This document shows, one piece after another, positions 38,095 to 46,659 of a stretch of 64,000 nt of DNA (positions within the stretch are counted from its first letter, which is position 1; the number at the start of each line of letters is the position of its first letter). The notes beneath the pieces were generated by a model. That model made no database searches. It was not told the DNA's origin and saw only the letters and a list, made by a program, of their open reading frames with translations. Source of the DNA: Thiohalocapsa sp. (lineage in GTDB: Bacteria; Pseudomonadota; Gammaproteobacteria; Chromatiales; Chromatiaceae); NCBI GenBank assembly GCA_028277725.1, contig JANQFX010000046.1, positions 1 to 64,000 of the forward strand. The letters run 5' to 3'. The position numbers and the translations under genes are program-made.

Positions 38095-38319
38095 TCAGAT
38101 GCGGGAAGAACCGACGATCTCGTGGGCGATGTCGACGACGCGGTTGGCCATGTCCATGTATTCCTGCCGGTAGTCGGCGAGCAGCCCTTCACTCGAGGCC
38201 CAGTAGTCCTTGCCGGTCACGCCGTGCTCGTGTTCGTGCTCGATGAACTGCTTCTGCATCTCGAGCATCTTGTCGATCAGCTCTTGTTTCTCTTTTTTCA
38301 GTGCTGCGATGTCGCTCAT
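38095..38319 (-). CDS. Small helical protein of unknown function
   Basis: The 74-residue product, MSDIAALKKEKQELIDKMLE onward, is almost entirely helical and charged. It has a His/Glu cluster (FIEHEHEHG), an aromatic middle (KDYWASSEGLLADYRQEYM) and no cysteine. The first 20 residues can form a coiled coil. ATG 38319 is preceded by GAGGAG. The spacer upstream (38320-38604) includes an A/T-rich stretch TTTAATATATCA that may hold its promoter. I have a vague memory of similar small proteins in sulfur-oxidising bacteria but cannot name a family. Confidence 0.7.
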   Translation of the reverse strand: MSDIAALKKEKQELIDKMLEMQKQFIEHEHEHGVTGKDYWASSEGLLADYRQEYMDMANRVVDIAHEIVGSSRI

Positions 38320-38604
38320 CGTCGTCTCCTCATGAATGTCGCTGTGGCTGGGCCATCGCGGCCCGCCGACATGGTATTGAATGCCACTGGGTAAGCGCCC
38401 GGGATCGACCCGGCACCGGACCAACTCGGCGTTGCCCGTGATCTGACGCGCGAGTGACTGCCTCGTTCTGGCGTGTCGGCTCGGATTCGCTGGTGATCCG
38501 GAATATGCAGAAACTTTAATATATCACGGTTTTTCCGACCGTCGTCAACGCAAACCCGATTTCCCTACGCGGTCTTACCGGCGGTGTCCTCGCGAGCTGT
38601 CACG

Positions 38605-39072
38605 ATGTTCCATGTCATCCTTCACCGGCCCGAAATCCCGCCGAACACCGGCAACATCATCCGTCTGTGTGCTAACACCGGCGCCATGCTGCACTTGATC
38701 GAGCCCCTGGGGTTCGAGCTCGACGACCGCCGCCTGCGCCGCGCAGGCCTGGACTATCACGAGTACGCTCGGGTGCGCGTCCACGCCGGGCTAGTCGATT
38801 GCCGTCGCGTGCTTCCGTCGGCGCGACTCTACGTCTTCAGCACCCGAGGACAACGCTGTTACGCGGATGTGCGCTACGAGGCGGACGATGCGCTGATGTT
38901 TGGGTCGGAGATCTCGGGTGTGCCGCAGGATGTGCTCGACGCCGTGCCGCCGGAACTCAGGCTGCGTTTGCCCATGCGTCCGGACAGCCGAAGCCTCAAC
39001 CTGTCCAACTCGGTCGCAGCGGTCCTGTTCGAGGCCTGGCGCCAGAACGAATTCGCCGGCGCGGCGCGTTGA
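38605..39072 (+). CDS. trmL: tRNA (cytidine/uridine-2'-O)-methyltransferase TrmL
   Basis: TrmL methylates the wobble ribose of certain tRNA-Leu species. The 155 residues show the SPOUT fold signatures PEIPPNTGNIIRLCANTG, LMFGSEISGVP and RSLNLSNSVAAVLFEAWRQ, which forms the knot that binds S-adenosylmethionine. I start at ATG 38605 (MFHVILHRPEIPPNTGN), which matches the family; a GTG seven codons earlier is possible. It is convergent with gpsA, 18 bp away, a neighbour also in other gammaproteobacteria. Confidence 0.95.
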   Translation: MFHVILHRPEIPPNTGNIIRLCANTGAMLHLIEPLGFELDDRRLRRAGLDYHEYARVRVHAGLVDCRRVLPSARLYVFSTRGQRCYADVRYEADDALMFGSEISGVPQDVLDAVPPELRLRLPMRPDSRSLNLSNSVAAVLFEAWRQNEFAGAAR

Positions 39073-39090
39073 CGGCTGTCGGGAGCAGGC

Positions 39091-40101
39091 TCAGTCCAAC
39101 TCGGATTTGCTCGCCCGCTCCAGCAGCCTCTGTGTGGCCTCGGTGGGGGTTCTGCCTTCGTAAAGGACGGAGAAGACCTCCGAGGAGATGGGCATCTCGA
39201 CACCATGAGTGGCGGCCATCGCATGCACCGCCCGAGCGGTGACGACGCCCTCCACCTCCTGGCCGATGGTCGCCATGGCCTGCTGGGCCGTGCGACCAGC
39301 GGCAAGGGCCAGGCCGAGGCGTCGGTTACGGGATTGGTCGTCCGTGCAGGTGAGCACCAGATCACCGAGACCAGCGAGACCCATGAAGGTCTCGCGGCGG
39401 GCGCCGAGCGCATCACCCAGCCGGATCATCTCGGCGAGCCCGCGGCTAATGAGCGCGGCGCGGGTGTTCGCGCCGAAGCCGAGCCCATCGGCGATGCCCG
39501 TTGCAATAGCGATCACGTTCTTCGCCGCGCCGCCCACTTGGACACCGATCAGATCGCCTTGGGTGTAGGTCCGGAACCGTTGTCCGTGCATCAGATCCGC
39601 GAGCTGCTTGGCGTACTGCGGGCTGGAGGCCGCGATGGCGACGGCGGTCGGCAATCCACGGGCCACCTCGGCCGCGAAGCTTGGCCCGGAGAGGATGCCG
39701 AGCGGCCGGGGGCCGAGCGTCTCTGCCGCGACCGTACTGAGTAGGCGCCCGGTGTTGGGCTCGAACCCCTTGGTTGCCCAAGCGAGCCCTAGGTCAGGCG
39801 CAATGTGCGGCGCGGCCTGCGCCAACACCGATCCAAAGAACTGGCTCGGCACGACCACCAGCACCCCGATGGCAGCCGTCAGGGCGTCCGCGAGGTCGGC
39901 CGTGGGTGTCAGGTTGTTCGGCAGTTCGAAGCCTGGCAGGAACGCGCGGTTCTCGCGATCCCGCGCCAGTGCGGCGACATGATCTGTTTCGTGTCCCCAG
40001 AGCCGCACCTCGTGCCCATTACGGCACAGCAGGAGCGCCAGCGCCGTGCCCCAGGAGCCGGCACCGAGGACCGCAACAGGTTCGCTACCTTTGGTGCTCA
40101 A
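39091..40101 (-). CDS. gpsA: Glycerol-3-phosphate dehydrogenase [NAD(P)+]
   Basis: GpsA makes sn-glycerol-3-phosphate for phospholipid synthesis. The 336 residues have the nucleotide fold VAVLGAGSWGTALALLL (about 8-24), then AWATKGFEPNTG, LSGPSFAAEVARGLPTAV, GGAAKNVIAIATGIADGLGF with the catalytic Lys, and GLGDLVLTCT. It starts eight bases after the secB stop, so secB-gpsA form a unit, as in E. coli. Confidence 0.97.
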   Translation of the reverse strand: MSTKGSEPVAVLGAGSWGTALALLLCRNGHEVRLWGHETDHVAALARDRENRAFLPGFELPNNLTPTADLADALTAAIGVLVVVPSQFFGSVLAQAAPHIAPDLGLAWATKGFEPNTGRLLSTVAAETLGPRPLGILSGPSFAAEVARGLPTAVAIAASSPQYAKQLADLMHGQRFRTYTQGDLIGVQVGGAAKNVIAIATGIADGLGFGANTRAALISRGLAEMIRLGDALGARRETFMGLAGLGDLVLTCTDDQSRNRRLGLALAAGRTAQQAMATIGQEVEGVVTARAVHAMAATHGVEMPISSEVFSVLYEGRTPTEATQRLLERASKSELD

Positions 40102-40109
40102 CTTGCGCC

Positions 40110-40619
40110 TCAGTGGGTCGTCGGCGCCGCGGCGCCGTCCGAGCCGGGCTGCTTCTCGGCGAGCTTCTGCGCGTAGATGGCGTCGAAATTGATGTGCTGC
40201 AGCACCAGCTGCGGGAAGCCGCCCTTGGCCACGAGGTCACTAACGGCCTGCCGCGCGTAGGGGAACAGGATGCTGGCGCAGTAGACGTAGAACAGGGGTC
40301 CGTACTCTTCCTGCGAGAAGCCATGGGCCGACACCACGCCGGCTTGCTGCACCTCGACGACATAGGCGGTCTTCTCGCCCGCCTTGGTCGTGACGGTGAC
40401 GGTCAGCACGACCTCGTGCGTCTGACCGTCGAGGTTGTTCACCTTGATATCCAGGTGCAGGGAGGTCTCCGGCTTCCATTCTCCCTGGGATTGGAAAATG
40501 GTCGGCGCATTCGGGGACTCGAAGGACATGTCCTTCAGGTAGACGGTGCGGAGGGCGAACTGGCGCTCGTCGGCGCCCTGGCCTGCGGCGTTGGGCTCGG
40601 GGGTGTTATCGGTGGCCAT
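40110..40619 (-). CDS. secB: Export chaperone SecB
   Basis: SecB keeps preproteins unfolded and delivers them to SecA. The 169 residues show the core FALRTVYLKDMSFESPNAP, VVLTVTVTTKAGEKTAYVVE, YCASILFPYARQAVSDLV and GGFPQLVLQHINFDAIYAQK. Short variable tails flank it. It lies between a rhodanese gene (94 bp upstream) and gpsA. The glutaredoxin gene grxC, which sits between rhodanese and secB in E. coli, is absent. Confidence 0.97.
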   Translation of the reverse strand: MATDNTPEPNAAGQGADERQFALRTVYLKDMSFESPNAPTIFQSQGEWKPETSLHLDIKVNNLDGQTHEVVLTVTVTTKAGEKTAYVVEVQQAGVVSAHGFSQEEYGPLFYVYCASILFPYARQAVSDLVAKGGFPQLVLQHINFDAIYAQKLAEKQPGSDGAAAPTTH

Positions 40620-40713
40620 CGAACTGCTCCGGTCGTAGAAGGGTCGGAATGGGGTGTCGTCGGTGCGTCGTCGTGACGCGCGGGTCGGTCGAGCGCCGTA
40701 TCGGCACCCGGTG

Positions 40714-41139
40714 TCAACGCTTCTTTCGCGTCAGGGGCAGGCTGGCGCTTTCCCAGGCGAGTACGCCACCCTTGAGGTTGTAGACCTCGTTGAACCCGGC
40801 CTTGCGCAGGACGTGACAGGCCGCCTGGGACTGGGCCCCGGATCGGCAGGTCACGACGATGGGTTTGTCCTTGAACTTGTTCAGACTCGCGGTCTGGTTC
40901 TTGAAACCGTTCATGGGAATGTTCACCGCGTGCAGGATATGCCCCTTCGCGAAGTCTGCGGCCGGGCGTACGTCCACGACGGCGGCGTCCTGGTGGTTGA
41001 TCAGTGCGGTGGCGCCCGTCGGATCGACGGAGCCCTTGTCGCCGACCAGCAGGTTGTAGGTCAGCAACCCGAGGATGACGCCCAAGGCGGCGAACAATAC
41101 CCAGTGATTGCCCATGAACTCGAAGATCTGTGCCTGCAT
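40714..41139 (-). CDS. Membrane-anchored rhodanese-like protein (YibN-like)
   Basis: The 141-residue protein has one N-terminal membrane helix (about residues 12-32, WVLFAALGVILGLLTYNLLV). A rhodanese domain follows: VVDVRPAADFAKGHILHAVN, active-site loop TCRSGAQS with Cys98, and NLKGGVLAWESASLPL. It probably carries sulfane sulfur on Cys98. It is the YibN position relative to secB-gpsA. Upstream on the same strand, 180 bp away, is the ArsR-type regulator with persulfide-sensor cysteines, suggesting a sulfur-responsive link. Confidence 0.9.
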   Translation of the reverse strand: MQAQIFEFMGNHWVLFAALGVILGLLTYNLLVGDKGSVDPTGATALINHQDAAVVDVRPAADFAKGHILHAVNIPMNGFKNQTASLNKFKDKPIVVTCRSGAQSQAACHVLRKAGFNEVYNLKGGVLAWESASLPLTRKKR

Positions 41140-41319
41140 CGAAGCTATTCCGGAAAGGGTTGTCGCGCGGGAACTCGTGTCCCGAGGGTCGCTAGGAAGA
41201 CGATCCTGCGATGCCTCTTCAGGACGAGGCCGCGAGTATAAAGAGGCTGCGGTGTCGGGTCACGCCGCGAGTCGGCGGCGCCTGGTCCGGCGACGTCCTG
41301 CGTCGCCGTTTTGGTGCGA

Positions 41320-41679
41320 TCAGCGCGTGTGTTGGCAGAAGACCTCGCGCATCATGCCAATCAGGCGCAGCGTGCGTGCGTCCCCCACGCGGTAGTAGAC
41401 CCGGTTGGCGTCCTTGCGGGAAGCCAAGATGCCCTTGTCGCGTAGGATGGCGAGGTGTTGCGAGATGTTGCTCTGCGAGGTGCCCACGTGTTCGACGATA
41501 TCCTGCACACTGACCTCCTCGGCCCCGAGAGTGCACAGGATCTTGAGTCGCAACGGGTGCGACATGGCCTTCAGCGAGCGGGACGCGCGTTCGATATCCG
41601 CATCGTCCGCGAACAACTCGACCGTGCCCTCGTCTTCGTTGAGCACAGGTGTCGTCGGGCGTGAGATGAGATCGGCCAT
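41320..41679 (-). CDS. ArsR-family regulator with SqrR/BigR-type cysteine pair
   Basis: The 119-residue winged-helix regulator has LKAMSHPLRLKILCTL, the recognition region IVEHVGTSQSNISQHLAILR and wing ANRVYYRV. Two cysteines, Cys49 in KILCTL and Cys115 in REVFCQH, are 66 residues apart. The persulfide sensors SqrR (Cys41/Cys107) and BigR (Cys42/Cys108) have the same spacing and context, and E. coli YgaV is similar. I infer a repressor released by polysulfide. Likely targets are itself and the rhodanese gene downstream. It lacks an ArsR-type CxC metal motif. Confidence 0.85.
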   Translation of the reverse strand: MADLISRPTTPVLNEDEGTVELFADDADIERASRSLKAMSHPLRLKILCTLGAEEVSVQDIVEHVGTSQSNISQHLAILRDKGILASRKDANRVYYRVGDARTLRLIGMMREVFCQHTR

Positions 41680-41692
41680 ACCCGAGAGTCTA

Positions 41693-41715
41693 TATCAATT
41701 CATCATCATTCGATA
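41693..41715. promoter_or_regulatory. A/T-rich divergent arsR-envC control region
   Basis: Only 54 bp separate the arsR start from the first envC start, and the DNA is unusually A/T-rich. An inverted repeat TATC-N15-GATA spans this interval, and GATAAT and TATAGA hexamers could serve as -10 elements in either direction. It is a reasonable operator for the regulator, though the repeat arms are short. Confidence 0.3.
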
Positions 41716-41733
41716 ATAAAGCATCATCCTGAG

Positions 41734-43068
41734 ATGCTCACCCAGCCGCGAATGTCCATGCCCACCGGCACACAAGCGCACCACGGTGCCTTACTCCCAG
41801 GGCGTCGTGGCCCGCGCCGACGTGCGCCCTGCCTGGTCAGGCTGGTGCTGGGTGTTCGTGTGGGCCTGTTGTGTGGGGCGCTTGCCGCATCGCTCCCGTG
41901 TCAGCTCGCCGGCGCGAGTACACCGGAACCGCTGCTCGAGGTGCAGGAGGCCGAGTTGCGGGAGACCGAACAGCGTCTCGATGCCTTGCGCGAACGGCTC
42001 ACCGACCGGGAACGCTATCGGGAAGCCCTCCATAGCGAGCTGGAACGCGCCGCGCGGGAGGTGAACGAGTTGCTCCGCACCGAACGGGAGCTCGCTCGCC
42101 GCGTGGAGGCCCAGGACGCCAAGGTGGCCGGTCTCATGGAGCGCCTCGTGCATACCCAGGACGAACTGACCGCCGCCCGCGCCGCGCTCGTCGAATTGAT
42201 CCGCTCCGCCTACCAGTTCGGGCCAGGCGATCGCTTGCGCCTGATACTCGATCAACAGGACCCTGGCCGCATGGGCCGTCAACTGGGCTATTACCGTGCA
42301 TTGGCCCGGGCGCGTGCGGCGCGCATCGTCGAGGTGAAACGACTCGCCTCCGAACTGCAGGATCTGAAGCGTCTCGGCGAGCGCGAGTCGGAGGAGCTCG
42401 CGATGCTGGCCGAGCACCAGCGTCTCACGCGCGAGGCCCTTGAGGGTGCCCAGCGTGCGCGCACTGCCGTGCTTGCGGACATGGATGAGGCCATCGAAGA
42501 CGATCGTGCACGTGTCGAGGAACTCGACGCCAATGCCACCGCCCTGCGCGAGCTGGTGGAGGAACTACGCCGGCGCGCGAAAATCGCCGATGAGATCGAG
42601 ATCCACCAGGCGCCGATTATGGATCGATTCGGTAAGCTGCCGCTGCCGGTCACAGGCGCGACCCTGGTCCAGCACTTCGGTCGTGACGCGCAACCGGGCG
42701 ATTTGCACGCCGACGGGGTCTTGTTCGCAGTTCCCGAGGGCCGCGAGGTGTTCCCGGTCCATCACGGCCAGGTCGTGCATGCGGATTGGCTGCGCGGCTT
42801 TGGCCTGTTGCTGGTAATCGACCATGGCGATGGCTATATGTCGTTCTACGGACACAACCAGGCCTTGTTCAAGGAAGTCGGCGAGTGGGTGGGACCCGAC
42901 GAAGCCGTCGCCCTCTGCGGTACCTGGCCCGGCGGCCGGCCGGCGGTGGCCCCGGACGCGGCATCGGTCGCCGAACCCGAAGCAGCCGGCGGACGGCTAT
43001 ACTTCGCGCTCCGCAAGAACGGCGCGCCCGTTGATCCGGCCGGTTGGTTCGGCGGCGGCCCCGGTTGA
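41734..43068 (+). CDS. envC: Murein hydrolase activator EnvC
   Basis: EnvC recruits and activates amidases that split the septal wall. The frame has 444 residues. A basic N-terminus and signal peptide (VRLVLGVRVGLLCGALAASL) are followed by a long coiled coil (about 65-300) and a LytM/M23 domain at the end (GATLVQHFGRDAQPGDLHAD, VHHGQVVHADWLRGFGLLLV, HGDGYMSFYGHNQALF). The zinc ligands of active M23 peptidases are replaced, as is usual in EnvC. The true start may be an in-frame ATG a few codons later. gpmI, often just upstream, is absent; ctpA follows. Confidence 0.92.
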   Translation: MLTQPRMSMPTGTQAHHGALLPGRRGPRRRAPCLVRLVLGVRVGLLCGALAASLPCQLAGASTPEPLLEVQEAELRETEQRLDALRERLTDRERYREALHSELERAAREVNELLRTERELARRVEAQDAKVAGLMERLVHTQDELTAARAALVELIRSAYQFGPGDRLRLILDQQDPGRMGRQLGYYRALARARAARIVEVKRLASELQDLKRLGERESEELAMLAEHQRLTREALEGAQRARTAVLADMDEAIEDDRARVEELDANATALRELVEELRRRAKIADEIEIHQAPIMDRFGKLPLPVTGATLVQHFGRDAQPGDLHADGVLFAVPEGREVFPVHHGQVVHADWLRGFGLLLVIDHGDGYMSFYGHNQALFKEVGEWVGPDEAVALCGTWPGGRPAVAPDAASVAEPEAAGGRLYFALRKNGAPVDPAGWFGGGPG

Positions 43069-43288
43069 GGTCACCGACGCCATGCCAGGTCCCACGCACC
43101 GCGACGGGTCGACCGGAGCAAGGTGTGCCGCGGTTGCCCGGCCCAGAGACCGCGTGTCCACAGCCCGCCCCATGCTCTCGAGCTACCTTCGATCGGTGGC
43201 TCGATCCTAGGGCTTGATCCGTCCACCGAGCAGCGGATCGATCTGCGAGTGGCCCCAGGCCCAAGACACAGCATCCATGCGTTGAGAC

Positions 43289-44905
43289 ATGCTAATGAAT
43301 CATCCTCAGCAACGTCGGGCCGGCTCCATCGGCCTGCTCGTTCTTCCGCTCCTGTGCCTGGTCGGCTCCCTCGTCGGCGCCGCCGAGCCCGCGGATACCC
43401 CGACGGCCGATCCGGCGCAGAACCAAGCCCAGCCGAGCGCCGTGCCTCACCAACCGCCGGCCCCGGTCGACCCACCCGTGGAATTGCCCTCGCCGCCTGC
43501 CGCACCGGCGGCGGAACAACCGACCGTCACCGAGCAGCCCACCCCCGCCGCGACTCAGCCGACGCCCGATGAACCTGTCCCCGATGAACCTGCCGAGGAG
43601 TCGACTGACGAATCCGACCCGGACGCCCTAGCCGCCGACGAAGACGCCGCCGACGGGAAACAGTCCGACGGCCTGCCGCTCGACGACCTGCGCACCTTCG
43701 CCGAGGTCTTCGGCCGCATCAAGAGCGATTACGTGGAAGACGTCGACGACCGAGAACTGCTCGCCAGTGCCATCCGCGGCATGCTCGGCGGTCTCGATCC
43801 GCATTCGTCCTACCTGGACCCGGACGCCTACCGTGACCTGCGCGTCGGCACCACGGGCGAGTTCGGCGGACTCGGCATCGAGGTCGGCATGGAAGACGGC
43901 TTCGTGAAGGTCATCGCCCCCATCGACGACACGCCCGCACAGCGTGCGGGCATGCAGGCGGGCGACCTCATCGTGCGCATCGACGGCAAGCCGGTGAAGG
44001 GGATGAGCCTCAGCGACGCCGTGGCGCTGATGCGCGGCAAGCCGGGGTCCAAGATCGAGTTGACCGTGGTGCGCGAGGACGCGGGCAACCCGCTCAATGT
44101 CACCATCATCCGCGACGTCATCAAGGTCGCGAGCGTCAGAAGCCGCACCCTGGAGCCGGGCTACGGCTACCTGCGGATCTCCAACTTCCAGGCTCGCACC
44201 ACCGAGGACCTCCTCGCCGAGGTCGCCGAGCTCAAGGCCGCGAACGTAGACGGCCTCAAAGGCGTGGTGCTGGACCTGCGCAACAACCCGGGTGGCGTGC
44301 TCAACTCCGCCGTGGGCGTCAGCGATGCCTTCCTCGACGAGGGGCTCATCGTCTACACCATGGGTCGCGACGAGGAGGGCAAGCTGGAGTTCAGGGCCGG
44401 CCCGGATGACATCCTTGACGACGCGCCGCTTGCGGTGCTGGTCAACGGCGGCAGCGCCTCGGCGTCCGAGATTGTCGCCGGTGCCCTGCAGGATCAGCGC
44501 CGCGCCGTCATCATGGGCGAGAAGACCTTCGGCAAGGGCTCGGTCCAGACCATCGTGCCCATCGACGACCGCACGGCCTTGAAGCTGACCACGGCCCGCT
44601 ACTACACGCCCTCCGGCCGCTCCATCCAGGCCATGGGGATCGAGCCCGACATCGAGCTCGCCCGTGGCAACCTGGACGTGCAGACGGAGCCGGACGTGGC
44701 GCCGTTGAAGGAGGCCGATCTGATGCGCCACCTCGAAGACGCCGAGGACTCGGACACGGAACAGCTGGACGCGAACGACGCCGAGAACCCAGCCGATGGG
44801 GACGACGCGACGCCTCTCGCGGCCGAGGACTATCAACTCTCCGAGGCCCTGAATGTGCTGAAGGGCCTGAATCTGTTCCGCGGCGCCTCGGCGCCACAAC
44901 CCTGA
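43289..44905 (+). CDS. ctpA: C-terminal processing protease (S41A) with long linker
   Basis: This 538-residue periplasmic protease has a signal peptide (LLVLPLLCLVGSLVGAAE). Residues 32-128 are an unusual Pro/Glu/Asp/Ala-rich stretch. The family core follows: LRTFAEVFGRIKSDYVEDVD, GMLGGLDPHSSYLDP, a PDZ domain (GIEVGMEDGFVKVIAPIDDT) and the catalytic region NGGSASASEIVAG (about 387-399). The lysine is in TFGKGSVQ (Lys416). After Gln-type ends it closes with an acidic tail. In gammaproteobacteria ctpA commonly follows envC, so a role in wall remodelling is likely. It lies 220 bp after envC. Confidence 0.93.
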   Translation: MLMNHPQQRRAGSIGLLVLPLLCLVGSLVGAAEPADTPTADPAQNQAQPSAVPHQPPAPVDPPVELPSPPAAPAAEQPTVTEQPTPAATQPTPDEPVPDEPAEESTDESDPDALAADEDAADGKQSDGLPLDDLRTFAEVFGRIKSDYVEDVDDRELLASAIRGMLGGLDPHSSYLDPDAYRDLRVGTTGEFGGLGIEVGMEDGFVKVIAPIDDTPAQRAGMQAGDLIVRIDGKPVKGMSLSDAVALMRGKPGSKIELTVVREDAGNPLNVTIIRDVIKVASVRSRTLEPGYGYLRISNFQARTTEDLLAEVAELKAANVDGLKGVVLDLRNNPGGVLNSAVGVSDAFLDEGLIVYTMGRDEEGKLEFRAGPDDILDDAPLAVLVNGGSASASEIVAGALQDQRRAVIMGEKTFGKGSVQTIVPIDDRTALKLTTARYYTPSGRSIQAMGIEPDIELARGNLDVQTEPDVAPLKEADLMRHLEDAEDSDTEQLDANDAENPADGDDATPLAAEDYQLSEALNVLKGLNLFRGASAPQP

Positions 44906-44926
44906 CCTTCGATACGGGAGGACCAC

Positions 44927-45502
44927 ATGGCGCGTGCGCTGGTTCCGCTGGCCGAGGGCTGCGAGGAGCTCGAGGCCGTCACCATCATCGACATCTTGAG
45001 GCGCGCCGGTGTCGAGGTCGTCTCGGCCGGGCTCGACGCCGGTCCAGTGACCGCGAGCCGTGGCACCGTGCTGCTGCCCGACAAGATCCTAGCGGAGGTC
45101 CTGGACCAGGACTTCGATCTCATCGCCCTCCCCGGCGGCCTGCCCGGCGCCAACCATCTGGACGCGGACCCACGCCTGCGCGACCTGCTGGTGCGTCAGG
45201 CGGAGCGGGGTCGTTGGTGTGCCGCGGTCTGCGCGGCACCGCTGGTGTTGGCCAACGCCGGCCTACTCACAGGCCGGACGGCCACGAGCTATCCCGGCGC
45301 CCTGGACCCGGACGCGCTGACACAGACGCGCCTCGTCGAGGAGCCGGTGGTGGTGGACGGACGCATCGTGACCTCCCGCGGGCCTGGGTCGGCGATGGAT
45401 TTCGCATTGCAGCTGGTGGAACTGCTCGAAGGGTCCGCCAAGCGCGATGAAGTCGAGTCCAAGCTCGAACGCCCGCCGAGGCGGTCGGCCCAGCTCGCCT
45501 GA
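44927..45502 (+). CDS. DJ-1/PfpI family protein (YajL-like)
   Basis: The 191-residue protein has the DJ-1 features: LAEGCEELEAVTIIDILRRA with the Glu that polarises the active Cys, PGGLPGANHL, and the nucleophile elbow AAVCAAPLVLANAGLL. YPGALDP and VTSRGPGSAMDFALQLVELL follow. Such proteins are linked to oxidative stress and glyoxal or protein repair; the exact reaction is debated. It starts 21 bases after ctpA with GGGAGGACC as ribosome site, and may be cotranscribed with it. Confidence 0.9.
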   Translation: MARALVPLAEGCEELEAVTIIDILRRAGVEVVSAGLDAGPVTASRGTVLLPDKILAEVLDQDFDLIALPGGLPGANHLDADPRLRDLLVRQAERGRWCAAVCAAPLVLANAGLLTGRTATSYPGALDPDALTQTRLVEEPVVVDGRIVTSRGPGSAMDFALQLVELLEGSAKRDEVESKLERPPRRSAQLA

Positions 45503-45518
45503 GGCGATCGCGCGCAGC

Positions 45519-46652
45519 ATGCCTTTGCTCACGTCCATGGATCAGGCGGCGACGGCATCGCCGTTGCTCGTGGTCCTTCCGGCACTTCTGGTCTCCTTCC
45601 TCCTGGCCGCCGGTTTGGTCGGACTGCTCAAGCGTAACGCGATACCGGGGCTGCGCATCCTCGATCACCCCAACGACCGCTCCCTGCACCAGGCACCGGT
45701 GCCCAGAACAGGTGGAATAGGGGTCCTGGTGGCGGTCGTGATCCCACTGTCGGCAGTCCTACCCTGGCTGCCGCCGTGGCAGTTGTGGCCGGGCGGCGCC
45801 GATCCGACGTTGACCAGCATGGTGCCGGCCATCCTCGCGGCCCTCATGCTGGCCACACTGCTGCTGGCGGCCGTTTCGCTGCTTGACGACCGCGGGCACG
45901 TCGCACCGCAGTACCGACTCGCCACCCAGCTGCTGGCAGCCTTGCTCCTGTATGCGGTCGGGCTGCGATGGGACAGCGTCGGCCTGCCCGGGATCGGCGA
46001 GCCGATTCCCGCCTGGCTGACCCTGCCGCTGACGCTGTTGTTCGTCGCTTGGATGACGAACCTGTACAACTTCATGGACGGCATGGATGGTCTTGCCGGG
46101 GGGATGGCCGTGTTCGGCTTCGGCGCGCTCGCGGTCTTCGGTGTGCTCGGCCACGCCTGGGGCTATGGGCTCATCAATGCGGTCATCGCTGCTGCGGCCG
46201 CCGGATTTCTGATCCACAACCTGCCGCGCGCGGGGATTTTCCTCGGTGACCTGGGCTCCGCATTGCTCGGTTTCTGGGCCTCGGGGTCCATCCTTGCCGG
46301 CGTCCGTCTCGAGCTCTTTCCGCTCTGGGCGGGGCTTTTGGTCTTCTCGCCCTTCATCGTCGATGCGACCTGGACCTTGATCCGGCGAGCCACCCGCGGG
46401 GTACGGGTCTGGCGCGCGCACCGGGAGCACCACTACCAGCGCCTGGTGCTCGCCGGTTGGTCCACCCGCCGCACCCTGCTTCGGGCCTATATCCTGATGG
46501 CCGCGGCGGGCGCGACGGCCATCGCCGGGAGTCGGCTGCCGGTCTCGGAGCAGTGGCTGCTGCTCGCCGGCTGGGCCGCTATCTATGGTTTGGTCCACCT
46601 GCGCGTTGAACTGGCGGAACGATCCGATTCGGCGGCGTCGACCGAGGGCTGA
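45519..46652 (+). CDS. WecA/WbpL-like polyprenyl-phosphate sugar-1-P transferase
   Basis: The 377-residue membrane enzyme is of the MraY/WecA family and starts a polysaccharide on undecaprenyl phosphate. Family motifs are LDHPNDRSLHQAPVPRTGGI, the Asp pair AVSLLDDRGH, NLYNFMDGMDGLAGG, GIFLGDLGSALLGF and the His-rich loop HREHHYQRL. About ten membrane helices are present. The frame opens earlier inside the DJ-1 gene; ATG 45519 (MPLLTSMDQ) or 45537 are the realistic starts. It lies just upstream of a WbpM-type dehydratase, the pairing seen in O-antigen or capsule loci. Confidence 0.9.
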   Translation: MPLLTSMDQAATASPLLVVLPALLVSFLLAAGLVGLLKRNAIPGLRILDHPNDRSLHQAPVPRTGGIGVLVAVVIPLSAVLPWLPPWQLWPGGADPTLTSMVPAILAALMLATLLLAAVSLLDDRGHVAPQYRLATQLLAALLLYAVGLRWDSVGLPGIGEPIPAWLTLPLTLLFVAWMTNLYNFMDGMDGLAGGMAVFGFGALAVFGVLGHAWGYGLINAVIAAAAAGFLIHNLPRAGIFLGDLGSALLGFWASGSILAGVRLELFPLWAGLLVFSPFIVDATWTLIRRATRGVRVWRAHREHHYQRLVLAGWSTRRTLLRAYILMAAAGATAIAGSRLPVSEQWLLLAGWAAIYGLVHLRVELAERSDSAASTEG

Positions 46653-46659
46653 GGCGGCC

